The position numbers were made by a program, and so were the translations under genes. Shown here piece by piece: positions 6,101 to 12,202 of a DNA stretch of 12,257 bases. Within the stretch, counting starts at the first letter, position 1; every line of letters begins with the position of its first letter. The notes beneath the pieces are model-generated. The model was not told where the DNA came from, made no database searches, and worked only from the letters and a program-made list of their open reading frames with translations. This DNA is from Planctomycetota bacterium (GTDB lineage: Bacteria; Planctomycetota; MHYJ01; JACQXL01). Location: assembly GCA_016208805.1 (NCBI GenBank), contig JACQXL010000096.1, forward strand, positions 1 to 12,257, read 5' to 3'.

Positions 6101-6200
6101 AATGGGATTGCTTCGCTTACGCTCGCAATGACAGTCATTGCGAGAAGCGACCCCGCTCTTTGGGGCGCAAAGAGCGGGGGAGCGACGAAGCAATCTCATT
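6101..6200. repeat. 100-bp nested inverted repeat between mcsA and mcsB
   Basis: The outer arms are AATGGGATTGCTTCG (6101-6115) and CGAAGCAATCTCATT (6186-6200), with a central palindrome TCGCAATGAC/GTCATTGCGA (6123-6142). Into the right arm is set the hairpin CCCCGCTCTTTG/CAAAGAGCGGGG (6151-6162/6168-6179), which occurs in five places in the window. A transcript from queD to mcsB would contain this strong structure. Confidence 0.85.
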
Positions 6201-6238
6201 GGCCATTTTGATAGAACACTTTTAATCAGTTTAGAGAT

Positions 6239-7297
6239 ATGAAAATAGACAATCTGGTCAACGGGGTCGGTGAATGGCTCAAGGGCGACGGGCCGGAGTC
6301 CGGCATCGTCATCAGCAGCCGCATCCGGCTGGCCCGGAACCTGCATAATTTCCCGTTCCTGACCATCGCGGATGACAAACAACGGGAAGCGATAGAGGAA
6401 TTCGTGCGCACCCAGTTGGAAAGCGCCAAACTGAAGCCGGTAATGCATTATTTGCCGCTGAAAGGGATGACCGCGCTGGACCGGCAGGTGCTGGTGGAGC
6501 GGCACTTAATCAGCAAAGACCTGGCCCAGTCCGACGGCACCCGCGGGTTATTCGTGGATGAAACCGAGTCCTTGAGCATTATGGTCAACGAGGAAGACCA
6601 TTTGAGAATCCAGTCGCTCAAATCAGGCCTGCAACTGCACCAGGGCTGGGAGGAAATCAATGCGCTGGACGACCAGTTGGAAAAGGCGCTGCCGTATGCC
6701 TTCTCGGCCCAGTTCGGGTACCTGACGGCCTGCCCGACCAATGTCGGCACCGGTATGCGCATCTCGGTGATGATGCACCTGCCGGCGCTGACGATGATTA
6801 AACAGGTGGACAAGGTCTTCCACGCCATTGCCCGAATCAAGTTTATGGTGCGCGGGCTGTACGGCGAGGGTTCGCAGGCGGCCGGCGAGTTCTACCAGGT
6901 ATCCAACCAGATTAGTCTCGGTAAATCCGAGAAGGATATCATCAACGAGATATACAATATCATCCCGGAGATAATCAAATACGAGCAAACCTGGCGCAAG
7001 AAACTGATGGTGGATGCTCATAAGAAACTGGAAGACCGCATCTTCAGGGCGCTGGGCGCGCTCCGTTATGCGCAGTCCATCTCGTCCGACGAGGCAATGG
7101 AAATGCTTTCAGCCATCCGGATGGGCATCACGATGGACATTATCAAGGATATCCCGCTCCAGACGGTCAACGAGATTTTCATTTCCACCCAGCCGGCCCA
7201 CCTCCAGAAGATGGAGAAAAAGACCCTGAATATGGCCGAGCGCGATATCGCCCGTGCGGCTTTTATCAGGAAGAAACTGGCGGGCACTGCGTCGTGA
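6239..7297 (+). CDS. mcsB: McsB, protein-arginine kinase
   Basis: 352 residues, normal length. It shares the ATP:guanido phosphotransferase catalytic domain: SSRIRLARN (26-34) for nucleotide binding, NEEDHLRI (117-124), the active-site Cys C165 in YLTACPTNVGTGMR, and RGLYGEGS (205-212). The C-terminal ERDIARA (334-340) supplies R335, D336 and R339, matching the phosphoarginine-binding residues known from Bacillus McsB. It phosphorylates arginines of damaged proteins or repressors as a degradation tag. It is apparently co-transcribed with mcsA across a repeat-filled spacer. Only a poor ribosome binding site (TTTAGAG) precedes the ATG. The catalytic set looks complete, so the enzyme should be active. 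Confidence 0.96.
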   Translation: MKIDNLVNGVGEWLKGDGPESGIVISSRIRLARNLHNFPFLTIADDKQREAIEEFVRTQLESAKLKPVMHYLPLKGMTALDRQVLVERHLISKDLAQSDGTRGLFVDETESLSIMVNEEDHLRIQSLKSGLQLHQGWEEINALDDQLEKALPYAFSAQFGYLTACPTNVGTGMRISVMMHLPALTMIKQVDKVFHAIARIKFMVRGLYGEGSQAAGEFYQVSNQISLGKSEKDIINEIYNIIPEIIKYEQTWRKKLMVDAHKKLEDRIFRALGALRYAQSISSDEAMEMLSAIRMGITMDIIKDIPLQTVNEIFISTQPAHLQKMEKKTLNMAERDIARAAFIRKKLAGTAS

Positions 7298-7311
7298 GTT
7301 ACGCGTAATGC

Positions 7312-7326
7312 GTCTTGCGTCAAGAC
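7312..7326. terminator. Small hairpin between convergent mcsB and rluD
   Basis: GTCTTG-CGT-CAAGAC is a perfect 6-bp stem in the 34-bp gap between convergent genes. Position favours a shared terminator, but neither side has a U-tract, so this is tentative. Confidence 0.35.
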
Positions 7327-7331
7327 ACATA

Positions 7332-8357
7332 TCACTCTGGTAATTTCTCCACTGCAGTCTTCATATCCTCCGGCAGGTCGGCGCTCAGGGTCATCTTTTC
7401 CTTGGTAACCGGATGCTCAAAGGTGAGTTTATGGGCGTGGAGCGCCTGGCGCTTGAGCAGTGGATTACGTTTGCCGTAGGTGGCATCGCCCACAATCGGG
7501 TGGCCGATTGATGCCAGATGGACGCGTATCTGGTGGGTCCGGCCGGTCTTTGGGAAAACGGACAGGAGCGTATAATCACGGAACCGTTTCCTGACCTCGT
7601 AATAGGAACTGGCCGCGCGGCCTTCGCCGGCCTTGCGCACGGCGATTTTGGTGCGCTCGGTCAGGTGCCGGCCTAATGGCTTGTCTATCACATCGGAGTC
7701 AAACCTGACCACGCCTTCAACCAGCGCCAGGTATTCCTTCTGGATAGTCCGTTTCTCAAACTGCTGGGACAGGTTAAAATGGGCCTGGGCCGTCTTGGCC
7801 GCGATAATGATGCCGCTGGTATCCTTATCCAGCCGGTGGACGATGCCGGGCCGGTATATGGCCGGGTCACGGCTAATGAAATTGGTACTTCTGGGGAATA
7901 TCCGTCCGTTTGACGGAACCGGCTCTATGTTACAATGATGCAGCAAAGCATTGACCAGCGTGCCCTGCCAGTGCCCGCCGGCCGGATGGACCACCATATC
8001 GGGCGGCTTGTTAATCACCACTATCTGGTCATCTTCGTAAATAATATTGAGCGGTATCTCTTCGGCCACCAGTTGCGGCTTGATAATGGACGGCAGTTGC
8101 ACCTCTATCTCATCGTCGTGGTTGAGCCGGTAACTTGCCTTGGCCGGCTGGCGATTAACCTTGACCAATCCCTGTTTAATCAGTTCCTGAATCAGGGTGC
8201 GCGAATATTCCTGGAGCCGCTTGGTCAGATAGACATCCAGCCGGTAATCCTCAAGTATTTCCTTCCTGATGGTGAAAGTCACCGGCTTGAGGCAGGACAT
8301 ATCAATCCGGTTCATTCCAGAAGTACCTCGGATAGATGGGTGCGAAAAGGGCTTCAT
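7332..8357 (-). CDS. rluD: RluD-type 23S rRNA pseudouridine synthase
   Basis: 341 residues in the longest frame. An S4 RNA-binding domain (about 35-90) precedes an RluA-family catalytic domain with HRLDKDTSG (174-182), catalytic D177, and the downstream GRTHQIRVHLASIGHPIVGD (272-291). RluD modifies helix 69 of 23S rRNA; RluC or another RluA member is possible. Residues 148-167 (SNGRIFPRSTNFISRDPAI region) interrupt the usual short path into RPGIVHRLDKDT and look like an in-frame repeat insertion, since GGTACTTCTGG here is found inverted near the 5' end. The first 14 codons are repeat-like; ATG at 8315, with GAGGT 9 nt upstream, is the likelier true start (327 residues). Convergent with mcsB. 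Confidence 0.92.
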   Translation of the reverse strand: MKPFSHPSIRGTSGMNRIDMSCLKPVTFTIRKEILEDYRLDVYLTKRLQEYSRTLIQELIKQGLVKVNRQPAKASYRLNHDDEIEVQLPSIIKPQLVAEEIPLNIIYEDDQIVVINKPPDMVVHPAGGHWQGTLVNALLHHCNIEPVPSNGRIFPRSTNFISRDPAIYRPGIVHRLDKDTSGIIIAAKTAQAHFNLSQQFEKRTIQKEYLALVEGVVRFDSDVIDKPLGRHLTERTKIAVRKAGEGRAASSYYEVRKRFRDYTLLSVFPKTGRTHQIRVHLASIGHPIVGDATYGKRNPLLKRQALHAHKLTFEHPVTKEKMTLSADLPEDMKTAVEKLPE

Positions 8358-8388
8358 TTAGATTTGCGACCCTATCAGTGTTTATCTG

Positions 8389-8453
8389 CCCCGCTCTTTC
8401 TGGCCAGCCCGTCCCGAATGCTTTCGGGACTAATAGGGGCGGAAAGAGCGGGG
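8389..8453. repeat. Hairpin repeat split by a second hairpin
   Basis: The outer stem CCCCGCTCTTTC (8389-8400) pairs with GAAAGAGCGGGG (8442-8453). Inside lies an independent stem GTCCCGAA/TTCGGGAC (8411-8418/8423-8430). To the left, TATCAGTGTTTATCTG (8373-8388) belongs to the class seen at 3691-3721, so three repeat types are stacked between rluD and the next gene. Confidence 0.85.
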
Positions 8454-8454
8454 T

Positions 8455-8943
8455 CTATGGTTTCGCAGGCTCGTTAAGGATTTTAAGATAGCGTTCCTTG
8501 TTATGCTCAAAGATGTAGAGGGCGGCCATCACCCAATGGTCGCGCCAGCCGGGCGCGTGCAAGGCGCACCAGCGTCGGGCCACCTCCTCGCAGTTGGCCG
8601 GCTTCTTCTCTTTCTCGCCGGTGTACCAGATTTCCTTCTGTATCTCGTCCAGTTCCAGTTTAATCTCGGTGACATGGCTGATACAGCGGGTCTGGAGGAT
8701 ATACATCTTGACGGCCAGTTCATCGGTAATGCCTACGTCCTTGAGTTCGCGCAGTTCGGCTTCCTTAAACTTATTAATCTTGTCGCGGTTCTGCCGGATG
8801 AAGGTCTCCAGGTCCTGTTCCAGTGCCCGGAACTTGCCCAGGTTGTATTCCGCGGCTATTTTATTCATCTCGTCTGACATATAGATACTCTTAAATCCCG
8901 GCCGGGTAGGATTGGCGGTAATAACATTTTGAGCATTAAGCAT
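8455..8943 (-). CDS. Unrecognised 162-residue protein
   Basis: I do not recognise a family. The product is soluble, with no signal peptide or membrane segment. The middle is highly charged and probably helical (KFRALEQDLETFIRQNRDKI and following), perhaps a coiled coil. The C-terminal part is compact, with two cysteines and several tryptophans (ANCEEVARRWCALHAP, then HWVMAALYIFEHNKERYLKIL). ATG at 8943 has GGAAAG 7 nt upstream; the frame extends to TTG at 8958 but without a ribosome binding site. A good promoter lies about 60 bp upstream. The stop codon touches a hairpin repeat, and rluD follows about 97 bp later on the same strand. No function is proposed. Confidence 0.75.
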   Translation of the reverse strand: MLNAQNVITANPTRPGFKSIYMSDEMNKIAAEYNLGKFRALEQDLETFIRQNRDKINKFKEAELRELKDVGITDELAVKMYILQTRCISHVTEIKLELDEIQKEIWYTGEKEKKPANCEEVARRWCALHAPGWRDHWVMAALYIFEHNKERYLKILNEPAKP

Positions 8944-9002
8944 AGCATTACTTTCCAATAATTATATATCGGCTCTTTCAATGCCCGTCTTTACAGTCTT
9001 TT

Positions 9003-9031
9003 ATACTATCAACCTTACATATATCTGTCAA
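9003..9031 (-). promoter_or_regulatory. Sigma-70 promoter of the 162-residue gene
   Basis: On the minus strand, consensus TTGACA (complement of 9026-9031), a 17-bp spacer and TAGTAT (complement of 9003-9008). Transcription would start near 8996, giving a leader of about 50 nt. It is the best promoter match in the window. Confidence 0.7.
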
Positions 9032-9045
9032 GTAAAATCGCAACC

Positions 9046-9078
9046 ATCCCGCTGGGGCGGGACTCCGCTGTCGCTACG
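9046..9078 (+). repeat. Extragenic copy of the thpR-inserted repeat
   Basis: ATCCCGC-TGG-GGCGGGACTCCGC, then TCGCTACG, parallels the coding-strand sequence of 3571-3537. Here it lies between divergent genes. Confidence 0.75.
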
Positions 9079-9140
9079 CAGATTAACACAGATGGACACG
9101 GATAACACAGATTTTCTTTGTGTCCTTTGTGTCTTTGTGG
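9078..9140 (+). repeat. Two adjoining 9-10 bp phased repeats
   Basis: GAT triplets at 9081, 9091, 9101 and 9110 mark a CAGATTAACA-like series. This is followed at 9112-9140 by CTTTGTGTC units in 9-bp steps. The first series relates to 3691-3721 in reverse; the second to 5155-5185. Confidence 0.7.
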
Positions 9141-9144
9141 TACT

Positions 9145-9215
9145 CTGGCAGTTTGAGCGGCAGCGAATTACTGCCAGGTATAGTCGGCTGTAACTCACTA
9201 CGTTCTAACAGCCGA
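9145..9215. repeat. Two hairpins just before the UnbV-family gene
   Basis: CTGGCAG/CTGCCAG (9145-9151/9171-9177) and TCGGCTGT/ACAGCCGA (9184-9191/9208-9215) are perfect stems in tandem. They end 6 bp before the first possible start codon of the next gene and contain an in-frame TAA at 9206. Confidence 0.65.
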
Positions 9216-9220
9216 ACTAT

Positions 9221-11947
9221 TTGCAGGCCGGAAAAGATGAGGACATCAACTACTGTTTCGTCTATACCGCTTGCATTCAAGGTGGTCAGCCGGGTGCTCA
9301 AGATAACCTGATGTCGGAACTCAAGACCACGGTTGAACTTGACCCGGCTCATTACGACGCCCATTACGATATCTGGAAGACCCAAATGGATGACACCAAG
9401 GACGAGGCCGCAAAGAACCAGTTAAAGGACAAGATTCGCTCCGAACTGGAAACAATGCTCAAGAACGATAAGCCCACCGATAAACTCTACGCCAATGCCT
9501 TCTTTATCTATAACGATATGGGCGATGCTGATAAACGCGAGGAGGTGAAACGGCGTTTCCTGAAGGAGTTCCCGGCCAGCGATAAGATAAAGGATATCGG
9601 CCAGGAGTCGTTTGAGACCATCCTGGCCGAGCAGGACCGGCCCAAGCGGGTGCCGATAGCAATGGAATATGTTAATGATTTCCCCAAACACGAAATGGCC
9701 GACATCGCCTACCAGATTATTCTCAGGTATTACTGGAAAGAAGAAAAGGAACCCATCGGCGTGCGCGAACAGAAGATTAAAGAATACACGGCCAAGTGGA
9801 TAGAGGATAAACCCCAATCCGCGCTGGCGCTCCAAATCTCGGCCCGCATCTGCTCAGAAATGAACCTGGAACTAAAGCAGGCCGAGACTTGGGCAACCAG
9901 AGCGGTTAAACTGGTGGAAGACGACATGGCTAAATGCGACAAAATGCATACGCCTCCTTCAGACAGTGAGTCCGTATTGTCTTCAGGACGAACCTGCAAG
10001 CCCGACTGGTACGACGAATGGCAATGCCCAAACGAGCCGCGGCCTTACGAGGTCCTTGATGCACTCGGCTGGGTATATTTCAAACAGAATAACCTTGCTA
10101 AGGCCGAAGAGTGCCTGACCAAGGCCATCGGCATATTTGATTTCCATAGCCGCATCTGGTATCACCTGGGCAAGGTGCAGGAAGCACAGGGTAAAATAGA
10201 CGAAGCCATCAATAGTTATATCCAATCATTGGTCTGCCGGGGCGATATCCCCGAGACCGAATCCGCACTCAAGGAAGCGCTCAAGAAAAAATATCCGTCG
10301 CTGACCGAATCTTATACGCCCGTCCTGCACAAACCATTGCCGGAACAGGTCTATACCGGACTCTACCAGATATTCGCCGCACAGAAGGGGCTGGCTTATT
10401 TTACGGATGTGACCGAGCAGGCCGGGTTTGACAAAGCCCGCGGCCAGCGCATTGCCTGGGGCGATTATGATAACGATGGTTATCAGGATATTCTCTTGAG
10501 CGGTTCTCGGCTCTGGCGCAACCGGGGCGACGGCACATTTGAAGATGTTACCGTCAAGGCCGGCATCAGCGGCCTGCCCGCCGAAGACTCGGCGCAGGCG
10601 GGTGGTTACTCCGGCGGCGTCTGGGCCGACTATAACAACGACGGACATCTGGACTTCTTTTCCAGCGGCGAGGCCGATGCCCTCTGGCGCAATAACGGTG
10701 ACTCAACATTCTCCAATGTCACGGCCGAAATAAACCCGAAACTTTCTGACGGCTATCCGACCGAAGGAGCGGGCTGGGGCGATTACGACCGGGACGGGTT
10801 CGTTGACCTCTATGTCGCCAACTACGAACGGCCGTTCGCAGTCGGCAACCCGGATTTCTTATACCACAATATCCGGGGCGCCAAGTTTGAAGACGTAACC
10901 GAATCGGCCGGCGTCAAGCCGCCCAAGGATATGTGCGGCCGGGGCGTCTCCTGGGCCGATTACAACGACGACGGCTGGCCGGATATCTTCGTCTCCAACT
11001 ACCGGCTCAACCCGGACTTCCTCTGGCGCAATAACGGGAATGGGACTTTCACAAATGCGGCAAAGGCGGCCGGAGTGGAAGGCAAGCCGGTCAAGGGCGC
11101 CTACGGGCATACCATCGGCTCGGACTGGGCCGATTATGACAACGACGGCGATTTGGACCTGTTCCAGGGCAATTTAGCGCATCCCCGCTATATTGAGTTT
11201 TCCAATATGAGTTACCTTCTGACCAATAGCGGAGCGCCGGATTATCGCTTCACCGAATGCCGTAAACAATCCGGTATCAGGTTTGAGGAGACGCACTCCG
11301 ACCCCGGCTGGGCGGATTATGATAACGACGGCCTGCTGGATTTATATATCACCTCGGTCTATGACGGCCCGCCGGCGTTCCTGTATCGGCAATCGCCCAA
11401 GGGTAGTTTTACGGATGTGACCTGGCTGAGTGGGGTGCGGGTGACGGACGGCTGGGGTTGCGCCTGGGCCGATTATGACAACGACGGCGACCTGGATTTA
11501 TTCGTCTGCACCAGCCAGAAGGCGCGCGGGAAAGACAAGGGCAATGTCTATCTATTCAGGAATGAGACTATTTCTTTGGATGTCCCCCGCTCTTTGTTCG
11601 CAAAGAGCGGGGCTCATAACTATCTGGAGGTAAAACTGATTGGCAAGGACTGCCCCGACGCTCCGGTCGGGACTCCCCGCCTGCGCCAAGGCTTCGGCGG
11701 GCAGGCGCTGCGGCTCTGCAACCGTGCGGCCATCGGAGCGAGGGTCATGGTTAAAGCAGGTGAAAGTCAATATATGCGCGAGGTCCAGGGCGGCAAAGGC
11801 ACCACCACCCAGAGTTCTATGGTCCAGCACTTCGGGTTAGGCAATTGGCGAGAAACCGTTGAGGTTATTATTCGCTGGCCTTGCGGTCGGGCTCAAACTG
11901 TAACCACTTTACCCAACCGAATAGTAACGGTTACGGAAAATGAGTAA
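9221..11947 (+). CDS. TPR / FG-GAP (VCBS) / ASPIC-UnbV protein, probably 5'-truncated
   Basis: 908 residues from TTG at 9221. The N-terminal third is helical, with a clear TPR pair (about 280-337, ALGWVYFKQNNLAKAEECL...). Residues about 400-790 form a beta-propeller-like FG-GAP array with seven calcium-loop motifs (GDYDNDGYQD, ADYNNDGHLD, GDYDRDGFVD, ADYNDDGWPD, ADYDNDGDLD, ADYDNDGLLD, ADYDNDGDLD), first Asp at D415 and last at D751. The C-terminus (about 800-905, NRAAIGARV...VEVIIRWP) is an ASPIC/UnbV domain. Such proteins are generally exported, but no signal peptide is present, the start is a weak TTG, and an in-frame stop and hairpins lie just upstream, so the original 5' end seems lost. 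ATG 9311 is an alternative start. Three palindromic repeats sit in frame: residues 451-459, 789-797 (PRSLFAKSG) and 820-829 (RLRQGFGGQA). Function unknown; calcium-dependent surface or secreted binding is plausible. Confidence 0.88.
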   Translation: MQAGKDEDINYCFVYTACIQGGQPGAQDNLMSELKTTVELDPAHYDAHYDIWKTQMDDTKDEAAKNQLKDKIRSELETMLKNDKPTDKLYANAFFIYNDMGDADKREEVKRRFLKEFPASDKIKDIGQESFETILAEQDRPKRVPIAMEYVNDFPKHEMADIAYQIILRYYWKEEKEPIGVREQKIKEYTAKWIEDKPQSALALQISARICSEMNLELKQAETWATRAVKLVEDDMAKCDKMHTPPSDSESVLSSGRTCKPDWYDEWQCPNEPRPYEVLDALGWVYFKQNNLAKAEECLTKAIGIFDFHSRIWYHLGKVQEAQGKIDEAINSYIQSLVCRGDIPETESALKEALKKKYPSLTESYTPVLHKPLPEQVYTGLYQIFAAQKGLAYFTDVTEQAGFDKARGQRIAWGDYDNDGYQDILLSGSRLWRNRGDGTFEDVTVKAGISGLPAEDSAQAGGYSGGVWADYNNDGHLDFFSSGEADALWRNNGDSTFSNVTAEINPKLSDGYPTEGAGWGDYDRDGFVDLYVANYERPFAVGNPDFLYHNIRGAKFEDVTESAGVKPPKDMCGRGVSWADYNDDGWPDIFVSNYRLNPDFLWRNNGNGTFTNAAKAAGVEGKPVKGAYGHTIGSDWADYDNDGDLDLFQGNLAHPRYIEFSNMSYLLTNSGAPDYRFTECRKQSGIRFEETHSDPGWADYDNDGLLDLYITSVYDGPPAFLYRQSPKGSFTDVTWLSGVRVTDGWGCAWADYDNDGDLDLFVCTSQKARGKDKGNVYLFRNETISLDVPRSLFAKSGAHNYLEVKLIGKDCPDAPVGTPRLRQGFGGQALRLCNRAAIGARVMVKAGESQYMREVQGGKGTTTQSSMVQHFGLGNWRETVEVIIRWPCGRAQTVTTLPNRIVTVTENE
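10573..10597. repeat. In-gene palindromic repeat, family B, first copy
   Basis: CCTGCCCGCCGAAG-ACTC-GGCGCAG is 23/25 identical to the reverse complement of 11681-11705 in the same gene. It adds AEDSAQAGG between propeller repeats 1 and 2, where GLP would otherwise run into YSGGVWADY. Confidence 0.8.
11585..11612. repeat. In-gene hairpin CCCCGCTCTTTG-TTCG-CAAAGAGCGGGG
   Basis: A perfect 12-bp stem with a TTCG loop, in frame, encoding PRSLFAKSG just before the ASPIC/UnbV strand HNYLEVKLIG. The same hairpin, with different loops, occurs at 1343-1369, 6151-6179 and 12157-12185, and as a split form at 8389-8453. Confidence 0.9.
11681..11705. repeat. In-gene palindromic repeat, family B, second copy
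   Basis: Encodes LRQGFGGQ within RLRQGFGGQA. It is flanked by stem CGCCTGC/GCAGGCG (11678-11684/11701-11707) and preceded by another small stem CCCGAC/GTCGGG. It inflates the loop between VKLIGK and NRAAIGARV, normally short in the ASPIC/UnbV domain, by about 20 residues. A fragment, TCGGCGGGCAGG, recurs at 1291-1302. Confidence 0.8.
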
Positions 11948-11949
11948 TT

Positions 11950-11983
11950 ACCACAAAGAACCATACCACGAAAACACGAAAGA
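11950..11983. repeat. CCACGAAAACACGAAAG-type repeat
   Basis: ACCACAAAGAACC then ACCACGAAAACACGAAAGA lies directly after the stop of the UnbV-family gene. Reversed, it resembles the TTTGTG repeats at 5155-5185 and 9112-9140. Confidence 0.55.
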
Positions 11984-11990
11984 TAATTAT

Positions 11991-12039
11991 TATAAGGAAA
12001 CCAGGAGGCCAAGAATCTTGGTTTCTTGGTCTCCTTATA
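11991..12039. terminator. Long hairpin downstream of the UnbV-family gene
   Basis: A 24-bp stem centred on 12015 (TATAAGGA against TCCTTATA at the ends, CCAAGA against TCTTGG at the apex), with one mismatch and three G-T positions. It begins 44 bp after the stop and lies between convergent coding ends, so a terminator or mRNA-stabilising role is likely. There is no clean U-tract. Confidence 0.6.
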
Positions 12040-12042
12040 AAC

Positions 12043-12090
12043 TTACCGGATGTAGCCCATAAGGTAGAGTTCCGCCGCTGTGGTTACGCC
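12043..12090 (-). pseudogene. Orphan duplicate of a C-terminal tail (GVTTAAELYLMGYIR)
   Basis: Fifteen codons plus TAA that match the end of the gene at 12203-12257. The two differ at 6 of 48 bases, every one a synonymous third position. Upstream in this frame the 104-bp repeat brings an in-frame TAG, so this copy cannot be reached by translation. It looks like the leftover end of a paralogue or an old duplication split by the repeat. Confidence 0.7.
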
Positions 12091-12091
12091 C

Positions 12092-12195
12092 ACACACCCC
12101 TAAATCCCCTCTTGGTAGAGGGGACTTCGGCGGACATTCCCCTCTTGAGAGGGGTGCCCCGCTCTTTGTCTCGCAAAGAGCGGGGCGGGGTGTGT
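12092..12195. mobile_element. 104-bp MITE-like palindromic element
   Basis: Terminal inverted repeats ACACACCCC (12092-12100) and GGGGTGTGT (12187-12195) enclose three hairpins: CCCCTCTT-GGT-AGAGGGG, the perfect CCCCTCTTGAGAGGGG (12139-12154), and CCCCGCTCTTTG/CAAAGAGCGGGG (12157-12168/12174-12185). It has no coding capacity. 12139-12196 has an inverted partner at 1331-1388. It sits between the two copies of the C-terminal tail. Confidence 0.7.
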
Positions 12196-12202
12196 CAGCA
12201 AT

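Noticed and set aside
9120..9311. Alternative upstream frame as the missing 5' part of the UnbV-family gene
   Set aside because: Its residues derive from repeats and hairpins (for example SLRSNSRTIC), not from a signal peptide or TPR, so a simple frameshift does not restore a sensible N-terminus.
9940..10010. Further palindromic insert in the TPR region (HTPPSDSESVLSSGRTC)
   Set aside because: The stretch looks loop-like, but no clear palindrome or second copy was found in the window.
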